Part shown: positions 21,708-33,290 of the stretch, piece by piece
Layout: every line of letters starts with the position of its first letter
How positions within the stretch are numbered: position 1 is the first letter of the stretch
Source: Brachycybe producta
Lineage: Eukaryota; Arthropoda; Diplopoda; Playtdesmida; Andrognathidae
Assembly (NCBI GenBank): GCA_036925085.1
Contig: JAUPFP010000009.1
Location: 851,501-915,500, forward strand
Direction of reading: 5' to 3'
Length of the DNA stretch: 64,000 nucleotides
Translations under genes and position numbers: made by a program
Notes under the pieces: model-generated
Told to the model about the DNA's origin: nothing
Database searches by the model: none
The model's input: only the letters and a program-made list of their open reading frames with translations

Positions 21708-21862
21708 TAAAGGCAGTGTCATTGTAGACTACACTTTGTATCTGACTGAAACAGATGAATTTGTGGATGCCGAACTTCTGTGGGAAGCAACCAGCAAGTC
21801 ATTAGAAAATGGAACTAATATGGGAGATTATGTTGTTGATCCCGGAAGTCTCAGTTTCGAAG
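21708..21862 (+). CDS. SEA-domain protein, exon with self-cleavage motif
   Basis: Bounded by TTTTGTTCACAG and GTAAATTT. It enters with one base completing Ser and encodes KGSVIVDYTLYLTETDEFVD, then AELLWEATSKSLENGTNMG to SLSFEG, leaving in phase 1. GSVIV matches the G^SVVV-type site where SEA domains of mucins self-cleave between Gly and Ser. The rest forms the C-terminal strand and helix of the domain. Confidence 0.9.
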
Positions 21863-22040
21863 GTAAATTTACAAATGCAGATGCTGATACATTGTGGTGA
21901 TCCTTAATGATCGTGGCCTAGTACTCAACAAATAAATCACTTTGACAATATGTCATATTTATTTGCTGATAATATATTTCAATATTTTTGTTTTTTTTTT
22001 CCGTAAAATTTATCCCAAACTAAACTAGAAATTCCCTAAT

Positions 22041-22981
22041 CGAATGAGGCATATGTCCAATAAGCGCCTCTAGTGACAGTAGGCCAAAAGATGGCCCCCT
22101 AAGAAGTTAGCAGACGAAACATTAACATACAAATATATGGAAATATCGCTGCACAGGTAAGTTTTTTTTGCCGTTTTCTCACAAATTACTCCCCAATTTT
22201 CGTGAATTTTTGAAAAAATAAAGAAAAAAGTTTGTAGCTTCACATCCATGCATTAGTTTTTTAATATTTCACATTGTTTTGTTATTTTTGATGTTTTATT
22301 CTGAACGTTGCTGTTAAACCGAAACTTATAACATGGAAACCAATAGAGATTTTGATAAGTCCTTAAGTTATTTTGCTTATTATTGTACATATCGTGAAAT
22401 TTTAAAGAAATAAAAAAAGTACGTAGTTTCACAATCAAGCATTAGTTTCGTAATGTCCCTCGTTTGTTTTCAATGTTTTATTCTGAACTCTACAAAATAA
22501 TTGGAGTGAATTAATTTTGAATAACACAAAAAAAAACAGGAAGAATAATTAATTAAACAATGATTAATTATAAAACTAGCTATTTTTATCTTTATTTCTT
22601 TAAAATTTCATGATGTTTGTGCAAGTAATTTGCAAGAAATAAGCAAAAGAACTTACCGACTGATTGAAATCTCCATTGGCTGCCTTGTTAAAAGTTTCCG
22701 TTTAACAGCAACGTTCAGAATAAAACATCAAAAATAACAAAAGAATGTGAAATATTAAAAAAACTAATGCATGGATGTAAAATTACGTATTTTTTCTTTA
22801 TTTTTTCAAAAATTCACGAAAATTGGACGAGTAATTTGCGAGAAAACGGCAAAAAAACTTACCTGTGCAGCGATTTTTTCCATAGAGTTCTATGTTAAAG
22901 TTTCGTCTGCTAACTTCTTAGGGGACCATCTTTTGGCCTACTTGCACTAGAGGCGCTTATTGGAAATATGGCTCATTCTAC
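22041..22981. mobile_element. Large palindromic MITE, family D, copy 1
   Basis: About 940 bp. The ends GAATGAGGCATATGTCCAAT and ATTGGAAATATGGCTCATTC are reverse complements, and the match continues inward through GCGCCTCTAGTG and GCCAAAAGATGGCCCCCTAA. The centre holds further opposing copies of a block with AATTTTCGTGAATTTTTGAA. Non-coding. Copy 2 at 46988 is split by a family B element. Confidence 0.75.
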
Positions 22982-23126
22982 CTGTTGGCGTTCAAGAGAG
23001 GCTATCGGCATGAAGAAAATGAGTATTATGCAATGTTTGATTTAGCCTTTTAACATGGCGTGTGTTCGGTTTTCGTTTAGTCTTTCTTTTCGCATATACA
23101 GTTATTTTTGAAATGTAATTAAAAGT

Positions 23127-23380
23127 GCAATACGCACTCAATTAATCTGTGAATCCACTGATACTTTTGCAAAATTTAGTTATGATTCCTCCTATTTTTA
23201 AAAGAAAGTTTGAAAATTGCCTATACATGCTAATTTCCATAGACGAATAGTTTCTAATCGCCCATGGAAATTAGTATGGAGACTATTTTCAGAGTTATTT
23301 TAAAAATAGAAAGAACCACAACTACGTGTTGCAAAAGTATCAGTGGATTCACAGTATACTTGAGTGCTTATTGTACACAT
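23127..23380. mobile_element. Short palindromic MITE
   Basis: Opposing copies of CTGTGAATCCACTGATACTT and AAGTATCAGTGGATTCACAG lie near the ends, and CCATAGACGAATAG and CATGGAAATTAG near the centre. It directly precedes a LINE fragment. Confidence 0.6.
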
Positions 23381-23606
23381 AACCAATGCGGTCAGTAAAG
23401 CTAACCACAGGTTGCATTTTCTCCAACGCACCCTTAAACATTGTAAAGAAAATGTAAAAGAGGTGTGTTATTTTACCTTAGTCAGACCTATATTAGAATA
23501 TTGTTCCCCAATTTGGAGCCCATTTAGACTGTGTGAAAAGATAGAATGTAAACGAAAACCAAATATGCACCATGTTAAACGACTATACAGCCATTGTTTA
23601 AAATAG
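23364..23606 (+). mobile_element. LINE reverse transcriptase C-terminal fragment
   Basis: It encodes AVSKANHRLHFLQRTLKHCK, then ENVKEVCYFTLVRPILEYCS and PIWSPF. This is the region after the catalytic palm in CR1/L2-type reverse transcriptases (family pattern KA...LGFL.R.L, LVRP.LEY...VW.P). About 80 codons survive. The rest is absent. Confidence 0.65.
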
Positions 23607-23619
23607 GGGAGAGACTTGC

Positions 23620-24794
23620 TGCAGGATACTCGGAGGAGAGTGCAGCAGCACCATACTCCAGAGGATGCTGCCGCGTGGCTGCAGATTACTCTGGACTTCT
23701 CAGATTTCTACCACATATGTATCTTGGGCCCTTACCGTTGTGTCACAACTTTCATCAACATGTCCGCTACACGAAATGTCGCAATTTTCATCAGTCCAAT
23801 GTATGTGCATTTTGCGAAATGGACATATACATTTTGTGTAATGGAAAAATTACATCAAAGGATGCGTCATATACAACGTTATACATGTATACTGTATATG
23901 TCAATTGGACATGGCATCCTAAACAAACATAAGTAGAAAACATAAAGCCTAGTACCGAGCGATAATCGCTGGAAACATTGTTGAGAGCAATGATTGCCGA
24001 CGACTGAAGACTTTTTTGGGGATGGATACAAAGCACCATCGCCCAACAATCCGGCAGCTAATTGACTCAAAGATTGTTGCTTGTTTCTCTGTTTTTCACT
24101 TGAAATGGAAAACATTGCTCAGTCTGTACCTAGAAGCGAACAAGCGACAAAAGATTTTGTTGTGATGGGTTAATGAAAATAGCGAAATACATTTTCATAT
24201 TTTCATTATGATTTATTATTTCATGTAAACAACATATACTGAATTCCGTTTGTATTCGCAACATTCGTGGCCACTTGTATTACTGTACAATACAAGTCGC
24301 TGTGTCCAACGAAGATGTTGTCAACTCGCTGGATACGTGTCTGGCAATTATTATCTGGTTTATATTCAGCTTCAGGAAACGCAGTCTGGGTGTTGTGTTA
24401 TTAAGTGCATATATTGCACCTCGGCTGGAAGGGTGGCACAACTAAAAAAAAACACTTTTTTTGTGAAAATGAGTTTAAAGTTAAGAGAAGATTCATGGCT
24501 TACTTTGCTGAGCTTTTCAAGTGCAAAAACCGTTTTGACTATTCACGATATCGGTTTATTTGGCTCCCCTACAATAGATTGAGATAGAAAAAAATACAAC
24601 TTTAAACTCATTTCCCCCCCCCCCCCCCCAAAAAAAATTTTTTTTTCGTGTTTCGTTTATGAAATACACATCAAAGTTACATCAATAGGGGTATTTAAAA
24701 GACAATTCAACCAATTTAAGTTAGGATATGAACAAATCTTTATTGATACAGTAAATATAATATGATGAAAATGCGTAACAGCGCTCAACAAAAA
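23620..24794. other. Intronic sequence without a recognised gene
   Basis: Several short frames are open but none shows a domain. A small inverted repeat, AATGAGTTTAAAGTT at 24468 and AACTTTAAACTCATTT at 24599, flanks about 120 bp and is followed by a C run. This may be another MITE. Confidence 0.4.
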
Positions 24795-25338
24795 TGTAAC
24801 AGTGTAGAGCCCATGTTATGGAACTCAGGTCTATATCCTCTTAGGTTGGGGCGGATACCGCCTTACGCTGAGAGTGTATGTGATTTAGGCCTGACTCCGA
24901 ATGGTGGCGGGGTCGTTCCCTTCAGTATTTCCTGTTAAACGCAATTGGCGAGACGAATGCAGGTTGACGACGTTACATATTTATTGCACACAACCGTGGA
25001 CATACAAAGAGCAGAAAAGAGTTACGACTGTGGCGTGCGTTGCTTAGCCACCGGACCATTGAATGAGTTATTTAATATTTCGATATCAGAGATTGGACCC
25101 CGAATCAATTGAGTCATAGACCTTTCTACCAAGGGCCTAAGTGCACCTACACAGGTGCACCCATGCCCAAGGGATCGTGCCTTGATCGGTATCCATCCGC
25201 CGATACCGGAACCAGGATGTGATTTTATACTTTGGGGTCTTAGCTGATGGTAACGAAAGGGGCGGAAATGCAGCACTTGGGGTACGATGGACCCCCAAGG
25301 CTATGGTAATAAAGGAAAGCGACATACAGAGTGTTACA
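24795..25338 (-). mobile_element. Solo LTR-like insertion (fossil)
   Basis: A 544-bp unit bounded by TGTAACA and TGTTACA. On the minus strand it shows a TATAAAA box (near 25222) followed by an AATAAA signal (near 24985), the order expected in an LTR. No internal retroelement sequence adjoins it and no clear target duplication was seen. It ends 49 bp upstream of an exon. Confidence 0.45.
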
Positions 25339-25387
25339 TAACTAAACAAGTTTATTTTGCAAAATGTTTTCACTTTCTTTCTAATAG

Positions 25388-25518
25388 TTATTCGAAAGAT
25401 CACACCTCCAACCGAGATAAGCAACAACGACAACCTATTAATTCCACACTGGGCAATTGCTGTTATCGTTATTGCAGCTGCTTCCTTAACGTTTCTTATC
25501 ATTCTATGTTTGGCTGTG
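25388..25518 (+). CDS. SEA-domain protein, transmembrane exon
   Basis: Bounded by CTTTCTTTCTAATAG and GTAAGTATT. Two bases complete Val, then the exon encodes IRKITPPTEISNNDNLLIPH and a hydrophobic helix (WAIAVIVIAAASLTFLIILC then LAV). The helix spans about residues 1263-1285 of the assembled protein. This is the only membrane segment seen and it lies about 70 residues after the SEA cleavage motif, as in membrane mucins. Confidence 0.9.
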
Positions 25519-25875
25519 GTAAGTATTTTAACCTTACTCCACAAAGTAATCCAACATATAGCTGTATGCTTGTGTCTTACAGTGGCTAACTAGATGTTTA
25601 TTTTGTTTTCGTCCCTTCAGATGACGCTACTGCAGTGGCTGTTATGTTCTGTAGGAAGTATCTTTAAAAATAAACTTTTTACATGACAGACTCATTGAGA
25701 CTCATAGTGGTGTATCTAAAAAAAATTGAGTTTCACCATGATTTCACCTCCCAAAAACAATTAACACTCTTTAATTAATATTGGTGAAAGTTGTTTTTTT
25801 TACAGTATTTCTCACCAGGTGGCGGCACTTGTTTTATGTTACCAACAAATTCAACTTTTTGAGAAGTGAAATCTT

Positions 25876-26670
25876 GAGAGGCTACACCGCAAAATTACTT
25901 CGAAAAATCTCCGCAAAGAGCACTACCATCGTTTTTTTGTATTGAGCCCATAGACCCAATGTTAAAGAAGAAACGTTAGTGGCAATATGTTTATTTTTCA
26001 TATTTAAAGTTATCCAATGTTAAGTTTTCAAAGTGCAATGTGCACCTTAAATATATGCTCATCACGTGATATAATGACAAAAAATTGGTAAGTGCGGTTA
26101 TATTTTTAAAACTATTTCAAAATCGCGAATTTCTAACTCTTATGTTAAACTCCATTGAGTATGCGCTCATAAGAAAAAAAAAACCACCAATTAAAATACT
26201 CATAAAAATACCTAAAAATAATTTTAAAAAACTGCAATTAAACCACAGTGAAGCCAACACATTGGCGCATGTGCTGATTTTTTTCTGGTTGTTTCAAATT
26301 ATTTTTTACGTATTTTTTACGAGCATTTTAATGTATATTTTTTCTGATTTGGGCGTACTCAATGGAGGTTAACATAATCTTGAGTTAGAATCTAAATTCG
26401 CGATTTTGAAATAATTTTGAAAATAGAACCGCACTTACCAATTTTTTTTCATTATACCACTCCGTCAGCATATATTTAAGGTGCACACATTGCACTTTGA
26501 AAACTTCATATTGTACAACTTTAGATATGAAAAATAAACATATTGCCGCGACTGTGTACTTTAAAAATTAACATTTTTTCTTTAACATTGGGTCTATGGG
26601 CTCAATAGAAAAACGATGCTAGCGCTCTTTGCAGAGATTTTTCGAAGTAATTTTGCGATGTAGCCTCTTG
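25876..26670. mobile_element. TTAA MITE family A, most complete copy
   Basis: About 795 bp from GAGAGGCTACACCGCAAAAT to ATTTTGCGATGTAGCCTCTT, with both arms and the palindromic centre. The arms match over about 350 bp, so the single strand could fold on itself. Other copies show TTAA at the outer edge. Confidence 0.75.
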
Positions 26671-27141
26671 ATGTAACTCAGATTTTTTTTTATTTTTGTT
26701 CACATACACCAATATATTTCTCAGCCCTTCACATGTTAATGAATAATGACTAAACCAAAAAACGGGTCATTTTCAAACTGCAGCTATAAATGTTTATTTT
26801 TGAAGATATTGCCACGAAAAAACGTTTAGCATAATATAAAATATAATTTTTTTTTTTAAAACAGTAAGTATATCCGGATTCCAAAAAAGGACGAACAGAA
26901 TCAAGGAGAAGCCATTTTTATTATAAATAATAAAAATAAAAAATTAGCATAATTTTTTCCCGTTCTAGTTTTGAAAACAATTTGAATTTTTTGCTTCACG
27001 TTTTTGCATCCAGTTATTGCAAGAAAACGCCTATGAAGCATAGCTTTAGCCACTGCAAGTGGCGCTGTCCGGTGGGACAAAAGCAAAATAAATATCTATA
27101 AAGCCCCTTCAAGAATAAAAATCATATTATTTTTATTCTAG
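26671..27141. other. Intronic sequence, nothing recognised
   Basis: AT-rich sequence with no family assigned. Confidence 0.5.
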
Positions 27142-27303
27142 AATCGAAACAAACGAGGAGTCAAGCGCAAATATGGAAATCCGCTCAATGAAGATTCGAT
27201 TGTTGAAAGGACAAAAACATGGGATAAATCTGCCTATGATAATATAGATACCGGCACCCTGTACAATATTAATGATACATGGGACGAAAAGAAATTAAAG
27301 CAG
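27142..27303 (+). CDS. SEA-domain protein, first cytoplasmic exon
   Basis: Bounded by TTTTTATTCTAG and GTAATTACA, phase 0 at both ends, 54 codons. It starts NRNKRGVKRKYGNPLNEDSI. The basic start is the stop-transfer signal after the helix. It continues to TWDKSAYDNIDTGTLYNIND and WDEKKLKQ. Several Tyr residues in acidic or polar settings could be phosphorylated, but this is inference. Confidence 0.9.
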
Positions 27304-27335
27304 GTAATTACAATGATTCAGTTTTGTTTCTAAAT

Positions 27336-28535
27336 TACTAGGGATGGTATGGGACATTCGAATCCTCGTATGCCGCGAATCTTGAAAAATATTCGGAATT
27401 CAAAAACTGGAATTTTTATGATTTTTTCGTCTTTCGAATCCTAACCTTAAAAAAACTGTTAACAACTTTGGTAAAATTAGTTTTTAACTCCATTGACGTA
27501 CCAGGATCACCAATATCTTGAGATGACCCTAAGTCTTCTTAAGAGCCTAGATACAGCATTTAGTTTCAAATTTCTCCGAATGTAGGCGCTGCGATCGTTT
27601 TTGATTGAAAAACGGTTTTTTAACGTTTTTTCTCCAGGTTTCAAGTCACATTATAATTAATAGAAAAATAATTTCGCGTGTTACGCTTCTAAAAAAACAT
27701 CGTGAAGCCAATAGATTCGTGCGCGTGCTAATTTTTATGTGATTGTTTTAAGTCGTTTTAATGGGAGTTCTTCAAATGTTTGGGTGACGGTTTTTTGGTC
27801 CTATGGGACTTAACATGGAGTTAAAAAAACGATCGATTTTGAACCTTGTTTAAAAATAGAAGGACCTTTCAGAATTTCGAAAAAAGAATCATCGTGAAGG
27901 CAATAAACACGTGTAAGTACGTGTTTTTTTTTTGGTTGTTCTAAATCATCTTAATGAGAGTTCTTCTAACGTTTGTGGGACGTTGTTTTGCTCCTATGGG
28001 ACTTAACATGGAGTTAAAAAATGTACGATTTTAAACGTTATTAAAAAATAGAAGGACCTTTTCAAAATTTATAAAAAGGAAACATCGTGAAGCCAATACA
28101 TGAAAGTATGTGCTAATTATTTTGTTATTGTTCTAAATCATTTTTAACGAGAGTTATTCAAATGTTTGTGGGACGGTTTTTGATCCAATGGGATTTAACA
28201 TGGGGTTCAAAAAACGAACGATTTTGAACCTTGTTTAAAAATAGAAGGACCTTTTCAAAAATTATATAAATCGAGCAAGTAAAGAAAAATACTTTTTATT
28301 GCATTTTGCGCTCTACTGTATTTTAATTGAGTGACTTGTGAGTCGATTTCTTGCAGTTTTATTAACACCATATAATAACACTCATTTGTCTCGTTGTCGT
28401 CTGCTCAAAACAACAACATGGACGTGTATCTAGGCTCTTAATGAATAGTATAGGATTCTTATATGAAAGATTCGAGAGATTTGAGAACCTAATAGGATTC
28501 AGATTCGAGAAAATTTAGGATTTGTCCCACCTCTA
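27336..28535. mobile_element. Element with TACTAG ends, interrupted by family B
   Basis: The ends TACTAGGGATGGTATGGGAC and GTCCCACCTCTAGTA form an imperfect inverted repeat. Subterminal TTCGAATCC/GGATTCGA motifs occur at both ends. A complete family B copy (27539-28445) sits inside. The class is uncertain, perhaps hAT-like. Confidence 0.55.
27539..28445. mobile_element. TTAA element family B, copy 2
   Basis: Flanked by TTAA on both sides, with ends GAGCCTAGATACAGC and ACGTGTATCTAGGCTC. It is about 900 bp and contains three or four diverged repeats of a block around GGACTTAACATGGAGTT. It lies in the last intron of the SEA gene. Confidence 0.75.
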
Positions 28536-28545
28536 GTAAGGGTGT

Positions 28546-28975
28546 GGAACATTTGCCCTAAAGGCACTTGCCCTAAAGGGACATTTGCCTGAAAAGGACA
28601 TTTGCCCTAAAACACTTGCACTAAAAGGACATTTGTCCTAAAAACACTTGCACTAAAAGGACATTTCCTCTAATAAGTAGTGTAAATTTATGTCATTTGG
28701 TGTGTTTTGTGCGCCTGCGGCACGCATAACCTATTTAACACACTCCACCAAAAGACACTAAACCGTATGAAAAAGAGAACAAAAAAGTGGTTTTAGGGCA
28801 AATGTCTTTTACGCCAAATGGTTTTAGGGCAAACATCCTTTTAGGGCAAATGTTCCTTTTGGGCAAGTGTTTTTAGTGCAAAGGTTTTAGGGCAAATGGA
28901 TATAGGGCAAATGATTTGAGGGCAAGCGTCCATACGGCAAGTGTCTTTAGGGCAAATGTCTATATCCCCTCTAGT
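28546..28975. repeat. Satellite-armed element, family E, copy 4
   Basis: Left arm ATTTGCCCTAAA units (28546-28675), unique core (28676-28795) nearly the same as in copy 1, right arm TTTAGGGCAAATG units (28796-28975). It ends about 30 bp before the acceptor of the last SEA-gene exon. Confidence 0.75.
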
Positions 28976-29006
28976 AATTAATACTTTTATTCTTTTCATC
29001 TTTTAG

Positions 29007-29204
29007 CAACAACGCACCTTAAGTCAATACGAATACAGTGGCAGTCACAGTAGTAGTGGACTATATGGAATGAAACAGAACCCAGAGCACATCCACGTGG
29101 AAGATCCATACAGTCATGAACAATATTACGATAGCTGGCGTAGCGACTGGTCTCGCAGTGCACGTGGAAGTTCAAAACCGCCTGATTATGACACAACTTT
29201 TTAG
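29007..29204 (+). CDS. SEA-domain protein, last coding exon
   Basis: It opens after TTTTCATCTTTTAG in phase 0 and ends at a TAG stop (29202-29204), giving 65 residues. The sequence is rich in Ser, Tyr, His and Asp (EYSGSHSSSGLYGMKQ, EDPYSHEQYYDSWRSDW) and ends SKPPDYDTTF. PPDY fits the PPxY motif bound by WW domains of NEDD4-type ligases and related proteins. Its use here is inferred. Confidence 0.9.
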   Translation, partial: QQRTLSQYEYSGSHSSSGLYGMKQNPEHIHVEDPYSHEQYYDSWRSDWSRSARGSSKPPDYDTTF

Positions 29205-29385
29205 AATAACTAAACGATTTGAATTGATTACTTGTTTTACACGTTTTTTTGACACTTTCGATTCTCGATTTTGATCTGGTAAAGGTCAGAATTTTGATTT
29301 ACCAAATAAGGAAAAAGTTAATTTGTCAATGGATTTGGGTTTGCATGGGTTGTTTATTTTAGAATAAAGGTCGATTCACATTATA
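29205..29385 (+). terminator. SEA gene 3' untranslated region and poly(A) signal
   Basis: AATAAA at 29363-29368 is the first canonical signal after the stop, about 160 nt downstream. Its last two bases coincide with the first bases of the inverted-repeat element that begins at 29367. Confidence 0.55.
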
Positions 29386-30822
29386 CGAAACGTGACCGTC
29401 ACGTCAAAATACTATAATGTATTTTATATGGTGTCTCGTTCACATTTACTTGCAACATCTTCGGACGTCAACATGAAGTGGTAGTGAACATTCGTGAAAA
29501 GAATGCTTTGTCGTGACTGTCTTGTCAAGTTGGCAAAGTTTTTCCCATGGGTGGTATTTACCATCTGGGAATAATGGCTTTTTTCCCCAGTTTTAGACAA
29601 TTTCAATTTTTTAATCCAGTTTTTTTTTTCTCATACAGTCTGCTTTTGCGCTTACACTTTTTTTCCATACAGTTAATTTTCCACGTCCATCATGATGTTT
29701 TTCAAAGTGATCATGAATAGGATCTATTGGTCTTCCACCCCTGTTCATTTTTTTTGTGATTTAAGTAAAAGTAGCCATACATAAAATACACAAACTTAAA
29801 AAATTAAAAACTAGTGACCCAAATCCAGATAGCAATATAACTGAAGTTGTCATTTGACATGTGAGGTAATGCATCATTTCTGTTTACACTCTAGAAGAGT
29901 TATTCAGGATTTATTCCCTAGCAGGGTAAAAAAAAATTAAGTGTGGCGGTTTTTTTCAAATTACAGTATATGATTACAAGCTCACATAAAAATTGCCAAT
30001 GACATGAATATCACTTTTTAATAAGATAATATTAACAATAGCTTATAGTTCTAGATGAAAAGCGTATAATACTAGTTTTTCCCGGTTTCAGTGGTAAAAA
30101 ATCGGTCGTGACCAGTATTTACCAGTGCCCTGTCCTTTACCAGTTTTTCCCAAGATTTTGCCAACCCTACCGAGTGTCTTTTGATGTTCACTATCAATTC
30201 TGAAATTGTGAACGAGTGACTGGCACCGTCACAACCATTAGCTGGCCAGACACGTTCTTTTCCCTGCACAAATCGTATCATTGCTCAATTAAATCACGTG
30301 AAAATTATGGTTTATTCGTGGTCATCACCACATGCCATGATATGATGATAGAATGTTGAGGAATATTTTCGTGCTTTTTACTTTGGAGTGGCGCGTACAG
30401 TTGAAGTTAGGTTGCCACATGCCACGCCAGTGTTTTTAACTTTCACCACGTTTATTTCACCTCTACACGCACAACACTAAAAACTTCAACGTTGAAAAGT
30501 TGCACATGACGATGCGTAACTCCAGATGTCACATGCCAAATGACAGTTTCACGAAACCGAACCTCCCGAACATGCTAAATCCCCAGATCATTTTTATTTT
30601 TACTGTGTGTGCACTAACCGTGCCATTCCAACGCGCCACGATTTTCAAAGTGAAGGATCGTGTGTTCATGGCCAGCTATTCATTTCCGTACGACATGGAC
30701 GACAAAACATGAATAAACGTGACGTTGACGGTACGTTCCGTGAACGTGACGTATTGTTAATTAACTGCAAAAATGATTTGACGTTGATACGTGACATTTC
30801 ATATAGTGTAAATCGACCTTAA
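29367..30822. mobile_element. Long element with AAGGTCGATT ends
   Basis: The ends AAGGTCGATTCACATTATAC and its partner ATAGTGTAAATCGACCTT are imperfect inverted repeats of about 45 bp. Subterminal ACGTGAC and GACGTCA motifs are frequent. The interior of about 1.4 kb has no recognised coding region. A family A copy starts at its right edge. Confidence 0.6.
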
Positions 30823-32203
30823 GAGGATACATTACAAAATTACTTCGAAAAATCTCCGCAAAGAGCACTAGCATCGTTTTTCTATTGCGCCCATAGACCC
30901 AATGTTAAAGAAAAAATGTTAATTTTTAAAATACACAGTTGCGGCAATGTGTTTATTTTTTCATATTTAAAGTTGTCCAATATTGCGTTTTCAAAGTGCA
31001 ATGTGCACCTTAAATATATGCTGATCGAGTGATATAATGAAAAAAAAAATTGGTAAGTGCGGTTCTGATTTCAAAAAACTATTACAAAATCGCGAATTTC
31101 TAACGCCCAAATAAGAAAAAAACATCCATTAAAATGCTCCTAAAAATAATTTTTTAAAAAAAATCAGCACATGGCTTCACTGTGGTTTAAATGTGTTTTT
31201 TTTTTAATTATTTTACGTATTCTACGAGCATTTTAACAGCCTAGATACACGTCCATCTTGTTTTTGAGTAGATAACGAGACAAATGATTGTTATTGGTGT
31301 TACTAAAACTGCAAAAAATCGACGCACAATCAATCAATTAAAATACAGTAAAGCGCAAAATGCAATAAGAAGTATTGCTCTTTACGTGCTCGATTTATAA
31401 TTTTTGAAAAAGGTCCTTCTATTTTTAAACAAGGTTCAAAATCGTTCGTTTTTTTAACCCCATGTTAAATCCCATTGGATCAAAAACCGCCCCACAAACA
31501 TTTGAAGAACTCTCGTTAAAAACGATTTAGAACAATAACAAAATAATTAGCACATACTTTCATGTATTGGCTTCACAATATTTCCTTTTTATAAATTTTG
31601 AAAAGGTCCCTTCTATTTTTTAATAACGTTTAAAATCGTATATTTTTTAACTCCATGTTAAGTCCGATACAAGCACAACACCGTCCCACAAACGTTAGAA
31701 GAACTCTCATTAAGATGATTTAGAACAATCAAAAAAATTAGCACGTATTTACACATGTTTATTGGCTTCATGATGATTCTTTTTTTCGAAATTCTGAAAG
31801 GTCCTTCTATTTTTAAACAAGGTTCAAAATCGGTCGTTTTCTAAATCCATGTTAAGCCCCATAGGACGAAAAAAACCATCACCCGAACAGTTTTTAAAAA
31901 ATATAACTGCACTTACCAATTTTTTGTTATTCTATCACTCGATCAACATAATGTATATTTAAAATAAGGTGCACATTGCACTTTGAAAACTTAATATTGG
32001 ACAACTTTAAATATGAAAAATAAACATATTGCCGCCGCGACTGTGTAATCTAAACTATTTTAAACTTTTTTCTGTAACATTGGGTCTATGGGTTCAATTT
32101 TTCTTTCAATTCATTCATTAATTTCATTTAATTTCAATTAATTCAATTCATCTTTTGCGGAGATTTTTGGAGTAATTTTGTGATGTAGCCTCTTAAAACG
32201 GAC
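30817..32203. mobile_element. TTAA MITE family A split by family B
   Basis: The left arm runs 30817-31242 and the right arm 31890-32203. Between them is a truncated family B copy that enters exactly at the TTAA of the family A motif GCATTTTAATGG. Family A therefore predates this B insertion. Confidence 0.7.
31240..31889 (-). mobile_element. TTAA element family B, copy 4 (truncated)
   Basis: In reverse orientation it starts TTAACAGCCTAGATACACG and carries the family's internal repeats, including GAACTCTCGTTAAAA. Its other terminus is missing where family A resumes. Confidence 0.65.
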
Positions 32204-32794
32204 AATTTCTTTCTTGCTTTAACTGGCATTCATAACCAGACATTTGCACGTCGCGTCAATTTCAAAACAGTGGATACTGATATAGAGTATGGGAAACTGA
32301 AGGTCGTCTTCATATATTTACCTTCAATAGCGGGTGACTTGGTTGGGATTGTTTACAGGGAAAATTAAATAGATGTTGTCACTGTTAAAATGTTAAGGGA
32401 AACAGTGAATTGAAATCTATAAAGTGTAAAAAATTGTTAATATTTTTTTTTAAAAATATAATCAGCAAATGAAATTGATTGGTGTACAGCGTGATTAAAA
32501 CTCGAGTTTAACATAATATTTATTAACCAGAATAATCGAGAAAATCAGAAGAAAAAATTTCTCCACATTCTTGACCCGTTAACAAACTGAACATAACACG
32601 CTTCTGTCTATTGGATGATACCAATAAATATTAATTCAACGTAACTCAGTAAATTTGCAATCACCTTGTAAACCATGCGTGAGCAACGTATGGCGGCGGG
32701 CCGCATTCGGCCCCGCCCTGATTTTATCAGCCCTGAGTCCAGCCGGCCAGCTTGTGCTCGGAAGAACATGACGCTATTTGCAAGCACTTACAAC
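32204..32794. other. Mostly unassigned sequence with a possible hAT end
   Basis: Around 32678 the sequence GTGAGCAACGTATGGCGG, followed by GGGCCGCATTCGGCC, looks like the start of a hAT-type element, but no partner end was found. Otherwise nothing is recognised. Confidence 0.35.
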
Positions 32795-33290
32795 TGCAAA
32801 GAGCGCTGGCAACGTTTCTCTATTGAGCCCATAGACCCAATGGTAAAGAAAAAACGTTAATTTCTAGAATACACAAGTCACGGCAATATGTTTATTTTTC
32901 ATATTTAACGTTGTCAAATACTAAGTTTTCAAAGTGCAATGTTCACCTTAAATATATGCTGATCGAGTGGTAGAATGAAAAAAATTGTTAAGTGCGGTTC
33001 TATTTTTAAAAACTATTTCAAAATCAAGAATTTCTAACTCTTATGTTAAACTCCATTGAACACGCACTCATAAGCAAAAAAACATGGGCACCACGAGCAT
33101 TTTAGCTCGTAAAAATACATAAAAATAACTTTAAAAAACCATAATTAAACCACAGTGAAGCCAACACATTGGCGCACGTGTCGATTTTTTTCTGGTTTGT
33201 TAAAATTATTTTTACGTATTTTTACGAGCATTTTAATGGATGGTTTTTTTCTTTTTATTTAGGCGTATTTAATCGAGTTCGCGATTTTGA
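32795..33290. mobile_element. TTAA MITE family A, truncated at both ends
   Basis: It retains the inner parts of both arms and the centre (GGCGCACGTGTCG), and lacks both termini. Confidence 0.65.

Noticed and set aside
25022-25544. Minus-strand frames of 84 and 135 codons
   Set aside because: They overlap the solo LTR and the antisense of the transmembrane exon, with no domain content.
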